Source of the DNA: Lobosporangium transversale
Lineage: Eukaryota; Mortierellomycota; Mortierellomycetes; Mortierellales; Mortierellaceae
Reading direction: 5' to 3'
Assembly: GCF_002105155.1 (NCBI RefSeq)
Contig: NW_019029055.1
Coordinates: 1 to 64,000 of the forward strand
Length of the DNA: 64,000 nt
Shown here one piece after another: positions 43,870-56,804 of the stretch. The translations under genes and the position numbers were made by a program. The notes under the pieces were generated by a model. That model worked only from the letters and a program-made list of their open reading frames with translations, made no database searches and was not told the DNA's origin. Within the stretch, counting starts at the first letter, position 1. Every line of letters starts with the position of its first letter.

Positions 43870-45640
43870 GGTTTTTTTCGGGGATTTTATATTGCCCTTG
43901 GCTGTTAACTGTTGGCCGTTGGCTGTTGGCTGTTAGTTATTAGCTCTAAGACTATTTCCCCAAGCGCTCTACCTCGGTCTGATGCTCTTTCCCAGGCCTT
44001 CTGCTTTCCTCCATGGACCGTAGGCCTCGCTTCTCCAAGCAAAAGTCCCATTGTAGTGGTCTATCGAACGACTAATCAATGGAACCTCACTTTGACCAGA
44101 GCACCTTTGGTTCAGACGGCAGGGAACAGGGGTCACACAACATGACGCCTCTACGCCATGCACCCACTACGACCAGGCGTCCCTGGCGCAGCATCGCTAA
44201 TTGGATAACCTAAGAATGATAAGTCAGCAACAATGAACCATTCACAAAGCCCTATAGAGCACCGAGTTGCCAAAGACTCCATCTAACCAGAGAGAACGAA
44301 AGCAAAGGTAAGTAGAATTAATATACTCTTTGTGTCTTTTTTTTCTACCTACCTTAGATGCTACCAGGCCTCGATAACACCTGTTCCTGATCCTGATCCT
44401 GATCCTGCTGGAGGGGGAATCTCCTTGACGGCCGAGGCTCGAGCTCTACAGGGCCCTGTGAAGAATTCATTGCTACTGACTTACCATTCTTAGGCTACCG
44501 CAACTGTGTGTCATCCTGTCCCTACGCGAAATCCCCAGAGGCACTCGGATCAAAGTGAGGCCCAGAGACTAGAAGTTCTCTAGCGCTACCACAATGGTCC
44601 TCCCTCAAGGAGTCGTGAGGGTCCGACGGAGTGGAACCCCCCCATCAGAGCAGCTGGGGGGTTCGGGGGAGGCGGCAGAGGGACCGGCGGAGGGGCCCCT
44701 GGGCTCTGATGGTAAGGCGGAGTGGAGCCCTTATCGAATCGGATAGGTCTCTACGGAAAGATCTGAAGAAATAAAGAAAAAAAAAAAAAAGCGTGGTTAG
44801 AATATTTGGTGACCAGAGTACAGAAGATCATATCTCATTACAAAGAACAGTATAACGCAGCAACTCCAAAAGAGAAAAAAAAGTGCAATATGTTTACTCA
44901 ATAAGAGAGTACTTACAAATCCGCTTGGGGCCCCATTTCGATAAGCACTGCATGAGCTTTTTGCAGTCTTTGGGATGGTCGCCGGTGAGCATCCATCGGT
45001 AGTGTTTCTTATGATGACCAGAAGGGCAAAGGTAAAAGGATAGGAATAAGTTAATGGACCTGCTGGACTCATTTAGCAATAGCTAAACAGTGGATGATGA
45101 TAGGCAAGACAAAGCGAAGGCATGCATATGCTAGATACTTACTTGATGACGGCTCTATAGTGGATTGCATTTCACGCCTGGGATAGAGCATTTTTTATGG
45201 CCTAAGTATGGCTTTTGTAAGGCATGTGAAGGGAAGGTGGAGAGAATGAGAGTGAAGAGAGAAAAAAAGAAAAGAAAAGTTGGGGGGAGACGAAGGGTAT
45301 TTACGAAAACTGCTTTTCTTTTTGTGTCGTCCATATGACGTTTTACAGCAACGCAAAGGAAACTTGGTATCCCACTGCCAAAGGTATTAATAATAATAAT
45401 ACTACTACTAATAATATTCATCATATGTCAGCGGTAAAGAAAGCCATTGTGGAGTATAATAGTAAGCAAATGAGCGAGTAAAAATAAATATTTAAAATGT
45501 AAAGAGATAACGCGTTAAGAGGGTAATACCACAAAAATATTTATTTTCCGCCATGACGCCTCGGTCAGATGTTCGCTATTTTCTGGTTGGTCAAAACATT
45601 TACACGGCAGATAAGGGAAGCAGACATAATCCACCTCGGT
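43330..45640 (-). repeat. Array module copy 2 (-)
   Basis: Signature on the minus strand at 44131-44149. In minus orientation the order is the GATGACGG exon edge (~45155), the GDHPKDC block (~44940-44995), a Pro-rich GC stretch (~44640-44710), (GATCCT)4 at ~44392, the signature, then CAGCCAACAGCCAACGGCC and the heptamer array. It pairs with copy 3 around a centre near 45.9 kb. Confidence 0.75.
43600..43812 (+). repeat. Heptamer array, TTCTGGC/TTCTGGG/TTCTGAC
   Basis: Roughly 25-30 seven-base units in tandem, with variants in the last two positions and a few shortened units. It is followed by a G-run and long T tracts. The mirror is at 54763-54965. Confidence 0.85.
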
Positions 45641-46399
45641 AAAATTAACCTTTTAATGAGTATGGAAAGAGCTATTGAGTCAAATATAATGAGTAGTACA
45701 AAATAGTGCATTGTATAGACATATAAGAAAAAAAAGGAAAAATAAAAAGGAAAAAAAAAAGGAAAAGAAAAAAGAAAAAGAAAACGGCATAGCGGAAATT
45801 GAAAATCGATAATCTGCGCACCTGTGATATCATTTGTCAATTTTCATATGCTTACAAGGTGGAGAAAGCGAGTGTTAATATGCCTGTGCTCTGAATCTCG
45901 TCCATTTACTTTAGCTCGCTGTCTAAATAGATATTTCTTTCTTTGTTGCACCACCTTAGCATGCAGAGAGAGCAATGTGGCTCGTGCTCTGATTGCAGCC
46001 TAATATTGTTGTTTATATGATCTTGCAGATCTTGAAGACGGAAGACGGAATGTTAGCAGTGCTTTTCCCCACCTCCACCCATGAGTGCTTTCTCTTTTCC
46101 CTCTTGTATGCATATGAAGAATGACGGATGATATCATGTATTGTGCATATTATCCATTTTCAAATTCCGCTACGCCGCTTTTTTTTCTTTTTTTCTTTTT
46201 TTTTGGCCGCTCTAGAGCGCTAGAGCGTACAAAAAGCAAGATGCTTGATATATTCATTATTCAGTCAATACTCTGAAATCGCAAATTGGTTTCACTTATC
46301 ATTTTTCCTGCGCGACTTCAAAAACCACTCATCATTCATCCATTCGTCCTTTACTCGCGAGTGCTTTCGATATAAAATAAACTTTTTTTTTTTTTTTTT

Positions 46400-47815
46400 T
46401 TTTTCTTTTTCTTTTCTTTCTTTCCCTTTTTCTCTTCTCTTCCAGTTCAGCCTCGTCGACCAACATGAAAGGTAAGCAACACTCCACAAATATTCACCCT
46501 TACTAAAGTCCTAACTCTCTCACCTTATGCTGCGCTGTACTTGTTCTGACTTTTCATTCTCTGTCTATCTCTCTTTCTCTCTCTTTCACACCACTGTTAG
46601 ACCACAAATGATACAAACTTCTAGCCAGATACAGAGCAGAGCTAGGAAACCCTCTGAACAACTCAACAGCAAACTACAGACCAGAAAAAGCAAAAAAAGC
46701 CTCACCTGGTCATTCACAGAAGAGCCCTCGCCGCTGTCATCAAGTAAGTATATAGATTATGTATGCCTTCGCTTTGTCTTGCTTGTGATTGTCCCTACCA
46801 TCAAATAAGCTTAGCATACTTACAAAGTTATCTTCGTTCTTTTTTTTCGTCTTCCTCCTTCTAGCTGTAACAGGGGCCACTAGCCCTAGGCTCATGGCGA
46901 CGATTGTCCCAAAGACTGCAATGGGCCCATGCAGTGCTTATCGAAATGGGGCGAAAGCGGAGCTGTAAGTACAATTTCTTTTAGAGTACATGTCGTGACT
47001 TTCTGTCTGTACTCTGCTGTGCTCTGACTACCAAATATTCTAACCACGCGTGTTTTTTTTTGTCTTCTTCCCTTAGAGGCTCATCCGCTTGAGCTCCAGC
47101 CCGCCGACCCTTCCGTCAAGCCCTCGCAACTCCTTGAAGGGGGATCATTGTAGTAGCTCTAGAGAGCCTCTAGCCTCTGGACCTTACTTTGATCCGAGTG
47201 CCCTTGGGGATTTCGCGTAGGTAACAGATGACACACAGTTGTGGTCGTCTAAGTATGGTAAGTCAGTAGCAGTGGCCTGTTTACTAGGCCCTATAGAGCT
47301 CGAGTCCCGGCCTTCAAGGAGGTCCCCCCTCCAGCAGGATCAGGATCAGGACCAGGATCAGGATCAGGTGTTATCAAGGCCTGATAACACCTCAGGTAAG
47401 TATACATGCGCATACATAGCAAAGAGCATATTAACTTGATTCTACCATTGCTTTTGTTCTCTCTGTTTAGGTGGGATCTTGGCAACTCGGAGCTCTATAG
47501 TGTTTAGTAAATAGTTCATTGTTACTGACGCCATTCTTAGATCACCTCAATTAGCGAAGCTCCACCAGGCGCCTGGCTGTAGTGTGTAGTGCATGGCGTA
47601 AAGGCGTCATGTTGTGTGACCTGTTACCTGCCGTCTGAACCAAAGGTGCTCTGGTCATAGTAGGGCTTCATTGGCTAGTCGTTCGATAGACTATTGCAAT
47701 GAGACCTCTGCTTGGAGAAGCGAGAGCAAGGGTCATAAGGGGAGTAGAGGGCCTTGCGGCTAGGAGCGCAGGGCCAATAGAAAGCAGACAGCAGCCGAGG
47801 GCCGAAAGCCAATAG
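46400..47815 (+). repeat. Array module copy 3 (+) with a decayed spliced gene-like segment
   Basis: Signature at 47602-47620. Gene-like blocks are separated by splice-like borders: a block from ~46600 to 46741 ending before GTAAGTAT, a block ~46865-46966 (after TTCTAG, before GTAAGT) whose frame reads CPKDCNGPMQCLSKWGE, and a block from ~47078. These correspond in order to blocks in copies 2, 4 and 5. Poly-pyrimidine tracts precede two of them. The frame is not intact through all blocks here. Confidence 0.6.
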
Positions 47816-47854
47816 TCAAGAGCCAGCAGTCAGCAGTCAACACCCAACATCCAA

Positions 47855-47860
47855 TAGCAG

Positions 47861-47904
<44 letters not shown>

Positions 47905-48540
47905 AAATAACCAAAACACAAAACAAAGAACAAAAAAAAAAAAAAAAAAAAAAAAGATAAAGATAAAAACCGAAACACAGAGTAAAGAACAAAAAAAGAT
48001 GAGGAAAAGAAAAAAAGAAATAACTTAAAAAAAAACACTCAAAGTCAAAGGCAGCCTCAGCCAAAGCCATAACAGGCAGCCTTGACCAAATCAAACACAC
48101 ACTGCCCCGATCAAAGCAAGCATGCGCAACCTCACTCACGCTGGCCAAAGGTATCCCAGAATAATCCAGACAACTGAAATCAGACAACCGGAGCCAGATG
48201 GCCGAAGTCAGGTAACCAAAGCCGGAAACTGAAGCCAATCAAACCCTTAAAGACAGTGCTAGTCAAGATAGCTGTGAACCCCCAATCAAAGCAACACAGG
48301 CTGTTTTGACCGAAGCAAACACACTCAGTCTCAGCCAAATCACCAAGACAAGCCAGGCAAAATAAACACAGGGTGCCTCAATCAAAACAAACATACCCAA
48401 TATCAACCAAGCTACAAAGGCAATCTAGAATGATCCAGACAACCAAAGTCAGTCGGCCAAAGCCAGCCAGCCGAAGTCATTCAACCGAAGCCAGCCAACT
48501 AACGGCAGCCGACTGAAAGGCATCAAAGCCAATCATCCGA
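47855..48540. repeat. A-runs followed by C/A-rich degenerate short-unit repeats
   Basis: After A-runs (47861-47900, 47933-47955) the + strand is rich in CAAAG, CCAAAGCCAG and TCAACCAAAGC units of about 10-12 bp, strongly poor in T-G order. Similar stretches occur at 41690-41840, 43250-43560 (opposite strand), 50000-50520 (opposite), 55010-55440 and 57060-57240. The strand bias makes frames open but they have no protein content. Confidence 0.6.
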
Positions 48541-48776
48541 GGCACTGCGAAAGATACTCTAAAAATATTTTCAAAGAAGCTCAAAGGCCAAAACAATAAT
48601 CCACACAAGACTATCTACCTCTAAATAACAAAACAAAAGTCTTTTGCCTACGAACCTGGTCATCCTTAGGATAGAGCGCATCTCGGAAGTGCCAACATAG
48701 TAAACAATTAGCAATAAACATTGTTTGTCTGAAATATTGGTAGATGGATAAATGTTCTTGATCGTTATGATTGTAG

Positions 48777-49781
48777 CTGCCTCCCCGAATTGAAAGTATA
48801 TTTACTGGCAATAACTACTATATCCAAGAAAAGAAGTTGATCATTGAATCGTTGGTATCATTGGAGTGTATAACATGAAGTGAGAGAGAGCCATCAGGCT
48901 CAAGCAGCCCTCGTTTTCAATAAACATCCGATATGGCAATCGATAAAGCTTTTTAATAAAAGAACTCTTGAGATCATCCTCGCTAATTCGGATGCAGAGT
49001 ATAAATTGGCTAGTGAATATACTTGTGTGAGCACGGCCCATACCCAGCCGCGCGCTTGTGGTGGTCCAGTACGGACATGGAGGGGGGTTTGATGAAAGTA
49101 TATTTGTGTAAGCGATATGAGATCAACGCGTTCCTATTGCCCGATTTGCCTCGTCTATTTTCTTTTTTCTGCAACTTAGCGGATTCAGTAGACTGCCATT
49201 TTTATAGTTAGATCCCCTCTTGATGACCAGTTTTTTGATTATTATTCAAAATAACGGGAATTGAATTTTGAATGCTTTTTAAACGGACCCACTAAACACA
49301 ACGAATGCTATGAAACGGCGCATTCTCGCAGTCAATGAGCAAAGGCCTTGCTTGAGGAAAAAATCGAGACTATGTAGTTATGGATGCAACTAACCAATTA
49401 AATACATAAGCTGCTACGCCTTCCAATGAAAAAGAGCAATGCACGGTGTCGTTCCCTCTCCCCAAAATAATAGGATCAGCATTTTCCTCGTCGTCTTTTG
49501 CGGGCGGAATGCACTGCCTGATTAAGTTGCTGTAATCAGACCAAAGGTGCAAAAATCCGCCCAAATGGTTATCTTATAGCCTGGGAGGGATCCCACATGT
49601 GATTATGGAGGCCAATAGCACTAAAGCTACTCATGTTTTTGATTGGACTGCGCCTCAGGGTCATAAATATGCCCAAACGGCAACACTACTAGTTACTTTC
49701 ACGGAGCGACTTGCTACCAGGAACCAGTACAGCTATTCTATTTGCCCTTCTACATCTATGTTGCCTTCTATTGAGGGGTAA
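48777..49781. other. Spacer of the second large palindrome
   Basis: Unique ~1.0 kb between the arms. Short frames are present (for example 49370-49564 on the minus strand, with WSDYSNLIRQCIPPAKDDEE), but I do not recognise them. A + strand frame at 49711-49947 crosses the right arm edge and contains YQYFRQTMFIANCLLCWHF, which is conserved in frame in the partial copy at 57250-57440 (minus), hinting at former coding. Confidence 0.5.
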
Positions 49782-50653
49782 CTACAATCATAACGATCAA
49801 GAACATTTATCCATCTACCAATATTTCAGACAAACAATGTTTATTGCTAATTGTTTACTATGTTGGCACTTCCGAGATGCGCTCTATCCTAAGGATGACC
49901 AGGTTCGTAGGCAAAAGACTTTTGTTTTGTTATTTAGAGGTAGATAGTCTTGTGTGGATTATTGTTTTGGCCTTTGAGCTTCTTTGAAAATATTTTTAGA
50001 GTATCTTTCGCAGTGCCTCGGATGATTGGCTTTGATGCCTTTCAGTCGGCTGCCGTTAGTTGGCTGGCTTCGGTTGAATGACTTCGGCTGGCTGGCTTTG
50101 GCCGACTGACTTTGGTTGTCTGGATCATTCTAGATTGCCTTTGTAGCTTGGTTGATATTGGGTATGTTTGTTTTGATTGAGGCACCCTGTGTTTATTTTG
50201 CCTGGCTTGTCTTGGTGATTTGGCTGAGACTGAGTGTGTTTGCTTCGGTCAAAACAGCCTGTGTTGCTTTGATTGGGGGTTCACAGCTATCTTGACTAGC
50301 ACTGTCTTTAAGGGTTTGATTGGCTTCAGTTTCCGGCTTTGGTTACCTGACTTCGGCCATCTGGCTCCGGTTGTCTGATTTCAGTTGTCTGGATTATTCT
50401 GGGATACCTTTGGCCAGCGTGAGTGAGGTTGCGCATGCTTGCTTTGATCGGGGCAGTGTGTGTTTGATTTGGTCAAGGCTGCCTGTTATGGCTTTGGCTG
50501 AGGCTGCCTTTGACTTTGAGTGTTTTTTTTTAAGTTATTTCTTTTTTTCTTTTCCTCATCTTTTTTTGTTCTTTACTCTGTGTTTCGGTTTTTATCTTTA
50601 TCTTTTTTTTTTTTTTTTTTTTTTTTGTTCTTTGTTTTGTGTTTTGGTTATTT

Positions 50654-50695
<42 letters not shown>

Positions 50696-53409
50696 CTGCT
50701 ATTGGATGTTGGGTGTTGACTGCTGACTGCTGGCTCTTGACTATTGGCTTTCGGCCCTCGGCTGCTGTCTGCTTTCTATTGGCCCTGCGCTCCTAGCCGC
50801 AAGGCCCTCTACTCCCCTTATGACCCTTGCTCTCGCTTCTCCAAGCAGAGGTCTCATTGCAATAGTCTATCGAACGACTAGCCAATGAAGCCCTACTATG
50901 ACCAGAGCACCTTTGGTTCAGACGGCAGGTAACAGGTCACACAACATGACGCCTTTACGCCATGCACTACACACTACAGCCAGGCGCCTGGTGGAGCTTC
51001 GCTAATTGAGGTGATCTAAGAATGGCGTCAGTAACAATGAACTATTTACTAAACACTATAGAGCTCCGAGTTGCCAAGATCCCACCTAAACAGAGAGAAC
51101 AAAAGCAATGGTAGAATCAAGTTAATATGCTCTTTGCTATGTATGCGCATGTATACTTACCTGAGGTGTTATCAGGCCTTGATAACACCTGATCCTGATC
51201 CTGGTCCTGATCCTGATCCTGCTGGAGGGGGGACCTCCTTGAAGGCCGGGACTCGAGCTCTATAGGGCCTAGTAAACAGGCCACTGCTACTGACTTACCA
51301 TACTTAGACGACCACAACTGTGTGTCATCTGTTACCTACGCGAAATCCCCAAGGGCACTCGGATCAAAGTAAGGTCCAGAGGCTAGAGGCTCTCTAGAGC
51401 TACTACAATGATCCCCCTTCAAGGAGTTGCGAGGGCTTGACGGAAGGGTCGGCGGGCTGGAGCTCAAGCGGATGAGCCTCTAAGGGAAGAAGACAAAAAA
51501 AAACACGCGTGGTTAGAATATTTGGTAGTCAGAGCACAGCAGAGTACAGACAGAAAGTCACGACATGTACTCTAAAAGAAATTGTACTTACAGCTCCGCT
51601 TTCGCCCCATTTCGATAAGCACTGCATGGGCCCATTGCAGTCTTTGGGACAATCGTCGCCATGAGCCTAGGGCTAGTGGCCCCTGTTACAGCTAGAAGGA
51701 GGAAGACGAAAAAAAAGAACGAAGATAACTTTGTAAGTATGCTAAGCTTATTTGATGGTAGGGACAATCACAAGCAAGACAAAGCGAAGGCATACATAAT
51801 CTATATACTTACTTGATGACAGCGGCGAGGGCTCTTCTGTGAATGACCAGGTGAGGCTTTTTTTGCTTTTTCTGGTCTGTAGTTTGCTGTTGAGTTGTTC
51901 AGAGGGTTTCCTAGCTCTGCTCTGTATCTGGCTAGAAGTTTGTATCATTTGTGGTCTAACAGTGGTGTGAAAGAGAGAGGAAAGAGAGATAGACAGGGAA
52001 TGAAAAGTCAGAACAAGTACAGCGCAGCATAAGGTGAGAGAGTTAGGACGTTAGTAAGGGTGAATATTTGTGGAGTGTTGCTTACCTTTCATGTTGGTCG
52101 ATGAGGCTGAACTGGAAGAGAAGAGAAAAAGGGAAAGAAAGAAAAGAAAAAGAAAAAAAAAAAAAAAAAAAGTTTATTTTATATCGAAAGCACTCGCGAG
52201 TAAAGGACGAATGGATGAATGATGAGTGGTTTTTGAAGTCGCGCAGGAAAAATGATAAGTGAAACCAATTTGCGATTTCAGAGTATTGACTGAATAATGA
52301 ATATATCAAGCATCTTGCTTTTTGTACGCTCTAGAGCTCTAGAGCGGCCAAAAAAAGGAAAAAAGAAAAAAAGAAAAAAAAGCGGCGTAGCGGAATTTGA
52401 AAATGGATAATATGCGCAATACATGATATCATCCGTCATTTTTCATATGCATACAAGAGGGAAAAGAGAAAGCACTCATGGGTGGAGGTGGGGAAAAGCA
52501 CTGCTAACATTCCGTCTTCCGTCTTCAAGATCTGCAAGATCATATAAACAACAATATTAGGCTACCCACAATCAGAGCACGAGCCACATTGCTCTCTCTG
52601 CATGCTAAGGTGGTGCAACAAAGAAAGAAATATCTATTTAGACAGCGAGCTAAAGTAAATGGACGAGATTCAGAGCACAGGCATATTAACACTCGCTTTC
52701 TCCACCTTGTAAGCATATGAAAATTGACAAATGATATCACAGGTGCGCTTATTATCGATTTTCAATTTCCGCTATGCCGTTTTCTTTTTCTTTTTTCTTT
52801 TCCTTTTTTTTTCCTTTTTATTTTTCCTTTTTTTTTCTTATATGTCTATACAATGCACTATTTTGTACTACTCATTATATTTGACTCAATAGCTCTTTGC
52901 ATACTCATTAAAAGGTTAATTTTACCGAGGTGGACAATGTCTGCTTCCCTTATCTGCCGTGTAAATGTTTTGACCGACCAGAAAATAGCGAACATCTGAC
53001 CGAGGGCGTCATGGCGGAAAAATAAATAATTTTGTGGTATTACCCTCTTAACGCGTTATCTCTTTACATTTTAAATATTTATTTTTTACTCGCTCATTCG
53101 CTTACTATTTTACTCCACAATGGCTTTCTTTACCGCTGACATATGATTAATATTATTAGTATTATTATTATTATTATTTAATATCTCTGGCAGTGGGATA
53201 CCAAGTTTCCTTTGTGTTGCTGTAAAACATCATATGGACGACACAAAAAGAAAAACCGTTTTCGTAAATACCCTTCGTCTCCCCCCAACTTTTCTTTTCT
53301 TTTTTCTCTCTTCACTCTCATTCTCTCCACCTCCCTTCACATGCCTTACAAAAGCCATACTTAGGCCATAAAAAATGCTCTATCCCAGGCGTGAAATACA
53401 ATCCACTAT

Positions 53410-53990
53410 AGAGCCGTCATCAAGTAAGTATCTAGCATATGCATGCCTTCGCTTTGTCTTGCCTATCATCATCCACTGTTTAGCTATTGCTAAATGAGTC
53501 CAGCAGGTCCATTAACTTATTCCTATCCTTTTACCTTTGCCCTTCTAGTCATCATAATAAAACACTACCGATGGATGCTCACCGGCGACCATCCCAAAGA
53601 CTGCAAAAAGCTCATGCAGTGCATATCGAAATGGGGCCCCAAGCGGATTTGTAAGTACTCTCTCTTATTGAGTAAACATATTGCACTTTTATTTTTTTAT
53701 TTTTTTTGGTGTTGGTGTTGGTGCGTTATACTGTTCTTTGTAATGCGATATGGTCTTCTGTACTCTGGTTAACAAATATTCTAACCACTTTTTTTTTTTT
53801 ATTTCTTGCTTCGGCTCTTTCCACAGAGGCCTAACCGATTCGATAAGGGCTCCACTCCGCCTACCATCAGAGCCCGGGGCCCCTCCGCCGGTCCCTCTGC
53901 CGCCTCCCCCGAACCCCCAGCTGCTCTGATGGGGGGGTTCCACTCCGTCGGACCCTCACGACTCCTTGAGGGAGGACCATTGTGGTAGCG
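53410..53990 (+). pseudogene. Spliced gene-like segment of the repeat family (best-preserved copy)
   Basis: A block ending GCCGTCATCAA at a GTAAGTAT donor (~53423) is followed by a block starting ~53551 whose frame reads HYRWMLTGDHPKDCKKLMQC and ISKWGPKRI up to a GTAAGT donor at ~53652, then a Pro-rich block (~53827-53987) ending in TAG. An intronic T-run precedes the last acceptor. The middle block is the most conserved among copies. The W-x-x-x-G-D-H-P-x-x-C-x-x-L pattern faintly recalls Myb/SANT-like modules, but I cannot assign it. A complete start is not visible, and two copies have frame changes. Confidence 0.4.
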
Positions 53991-54704
53991 CTAGAGAACT
54001 TCTAGTCTCTGGGCCTCACTTTGATCCGAGTGCCTCTGGGGATTTCGCGTAGGGACAGGATGACACACAGTTGCGGTAGCCTAAGAATGGTAAGTCAGTA
54101 GCAATGAATTCTTCACAGGGCCCTGTAGAGCTCGAGCCTCGGCCGTCAAGGAGATTCCCCCTCCAGCAGGATCAGGATCAGGATCAGGAACAGGTGTTAT
54201 CGAGGCCTGGTAGCATCTAAGGTAGGTAGAAAAAAAAGACACAAAGAGTATATTAATTCTACTTACCTTTGCTTTCGTTCTCTCTGGTTAGATGGAGTCT
54301 TTGGCAACTCGGTGCTCTATAGGGCTTTGTGAATGGTTCATTGTTGCTGACTTATCATTCTTAGGTTATCCAATTAGCGATGCTGCGCCAGGGACGCCTG
54401 GTCGTAGTGGGTGCATGGCGTAGAGGCGTCATGTTGTGTGACCCCTGTTCCCTGCCGTCTGAACCAAAGGTGCTCTGGTCAAAGTGAGGTTCCATTGATT
54501 AGTCGTTCGATAGACCACTACAATGGGACTTTTGCTTGGAGAAGCGAGGCCTACGGTCCATGGAGGAAAGCAGAAGGCCTGGGAAAGAGCATCAGACCGA
54601 GGTAGAGCGCTTGGGGAAATAGTCTTAGAGCTAATAACTAACAGCCAACAGCCAACGGCCAACAGTTAACAGCCAAGGGCAATATAAAATCCCCGAAAAA
54701 AACC

Positions 54705-54736
<32 letters not shown>

Positions 54737-54762
54737 AAAAAAAATTAAAAAATAAAAACCCC

Positions 54763-54965
54763 CCCGAAGCCAGAAGCCAGAAGTCAGAACCCAAAAGTCA
54801 GAAGCCAGGAGCCAGAACCCAAAAGCCAGAACCCAGAACCCAGAAACCAGAAGTCAAAGCCAGAGGCCAGTACCCAGAACCCAGAAGCCAAATGTCAGAA
54901 CCCAGAAGCCAGAAGTCAAAAGCCTGAAGGCAGGAACCAAAAGTCAGAAACCAAAAATCAGAAGC
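54763..54965 (+). repeat. Heptamer array, mirror copy (CAGAAGC/CAGAACC/CAGAAGT)
   Basis: Inverted counterpart of 43600-43812 with the same unit order, bordered by a C-run and long A-runs on the left and by CAGTCACGTCACTGC on the right. Confidence 0.85.
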
Positions 54966-56729
54966 AGATAGCAGTCACGTCACTGCAAAAAAAAAAAAAA
55001 AAAAAAAAAAAAAGCCAACCAGCTCACTCCACTCAACCAAAAGAAACTTCATTGAAAGCCAGCCAAGGCCTAAAGTTGGTAGACGGTTGGCTCAACCATA
55101 GCAGCTAGAGACTGCTCCAACAAAATCAAAGACAGAAAACCTTAGTCAAAGCAATCGAAGGCAGCCGGGCAGCCACAATTAATCAAACACAGTTTGCTGC
55201 AATCAAGGAAATCAAAGACTACCAAAGCCAAAGTCGACCAAGGGCAACCGATAAGAGTCCAGACAATCAAAAGCAGTCAACCAAGGGCAGCTAACCTAAA
55301 GCCAGGCCACTAGGGCCAGTCAACCAAGGTTAGCAAGGCCAGTTAGCCAAGGCGGCATCAAAGGATATACTAAGAAGCATCATCAAAAGAATCCAAGCCG
55401 ACTAGGAAATATCTAGTCATGCACACGCACCAAGGGCATCACCACTCTTGGGCCAGGATGCAGCTTGGAAACCACAGCACAGTAAACAATTAATAATAAA
55501 TATTAAAAGACAAGATCAGATACAATGATCTTTGTCTTTTGTCTGAAAATGTGATGGATCTGTGACTATTGTGAATGCAAATGTCCTCAAATAGGAATAG
55601 AATGTTAGTAGCGACAATCAATAGCAAAGCCAATGGATTAAGCTGTGTCAGCTATTGGTAGCAAGCTGCTCAGTAATATATAGCTGGCTATATACTTACA
55701 TTCACTCATTCACGGCCTTGAAGAGCAACCCAATTAAGCACATGAATACCTTAGTGGAGTTGGGCTTCAAGCTCGGTGGTCTTTGACTATAACCGTTAGT
55801 TTAGGCTACGCATTTGATTTGCCGAACGAGTTCCATAATCAATATAACTCATACTCTACTGAAAAGAGAAGGTCTTCAACCTAATCAACAAAAGAGTGGC
55901 AAAGATAGGGGCTGCTGACCATAAGTTTTAAAAGCAGCTCCACTCATCAAGCATTGGTTTGTTTTAGAGGGAAACATCGTGCAAAAGTGCATTCTTTTTT
56001 TTTTTGTCTAGTAGCAATAGCATGCCCTAAGGCCCTATGTATCTAGCTGCGCTCACACAACTACATAGCTCTGGTTAATTCTTTAGGTAGAGTCTATGAG
56101 CTGTCCCTTAGTCAATGATTTCGGACTGCTACTTTGGTGGACGTGTGTTGTTATAGGCGCTTACCGTGTTACAGTGCGTTCACATTTGCATTGCTGTGCC
56201 CTCATTGACTACAGCAGCTTCTTTAACCATTATATGCAAACTAGCATGAGTGCTTCCTTTGGATGCTGTGCCGCAAGAGGTTTCTGTCTATGGAGTGTCA
56301 AGGCGACAAAGGACATCTTCAAGTTCATTACCTGGACTCTTCGTGCATTTTAGATGACTCACTGAGCTTCAAAGCCTGTTTTTATTTTAGGTTTTTTTTT
56401 ATTAAGTAAATGTTTGCTATCTAGCTATCTAACTTACCTGGTTACTATTCTAAGCTACAAGGAGCCAGACTCTTAGCCACCTTGGAAAGTACTTTCCTTT
56501 GTCACCATCGAAAAGACTCTCCAAGATGTTGTCCAGAGCACACCACGTGGAGGTGGTCTGGCATATCGTGCTCCGATGATCAGGCCCCATGGCTTTGCAA
56601 ACGCCCGCACACACACACACACAATTATTTACACATTTGCCCATTCCCATTCCCATTCCCATTCCCAATCGAAGGGGCTCCGCCACTGCATGGCTCATTC
56701 AAGAACCAGCGTAGGCTCATGCCCGTTCG

Positions 56730-56771
56730 GACCTACCTTGGATATGCATTGTTGTACCTTGATTGTGCATT

Positions 56772-56804
<33 letters not shown>

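Larger units (their letters stand above)
41847..48776 (+). repeat. Left arm of the ~6.9-kb inverted repeat (second large palindrome)
   Basis: Pairs with 56729-49782. Coordinate sums are 98576 at the outer end and 98558 at the inner end, so length differs by ~18 bp, mostly in A/T runs. Matching frames are nearly identical; a few substitutions are visible near 45.5 kb against 52.8-53.2 kb. The arm holds no intact recognisable gene. Its outer ~20 bp are less similar (GAACGTGTATGAG against GAACGGGCATGAG), marking the edge. Confidence 0.95.
49782..56729 (-). repeat. Right arm of the ~6.9-kb inverted repeat
   Basis: Reverse complement of 41847-48776. It holds array modules 4 (signature 50936-50954, minus) and 5 (54424-54442, plus), the mirrored A/T and heptamer tracts, and the clearest version of the gene-like segment (53410-53990). 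The outer edge is about 56710-56729, followed by unrelated sequence and a T-run. Confidence 0.95.

Noticed and set aside
44390..44415. CRISPR-like or structured array from the GATCCT repeats
   Set aside because: Only four hexamer units without spacers; a short microsatellite inside the module.
47837..48238. Phe-rich open frames over the long A/T runs (also 50520-50796, 7571-7940 and 45565-45840)
   Set aside because: They are translations of homopolymer and simple repeats with no start context or family features.
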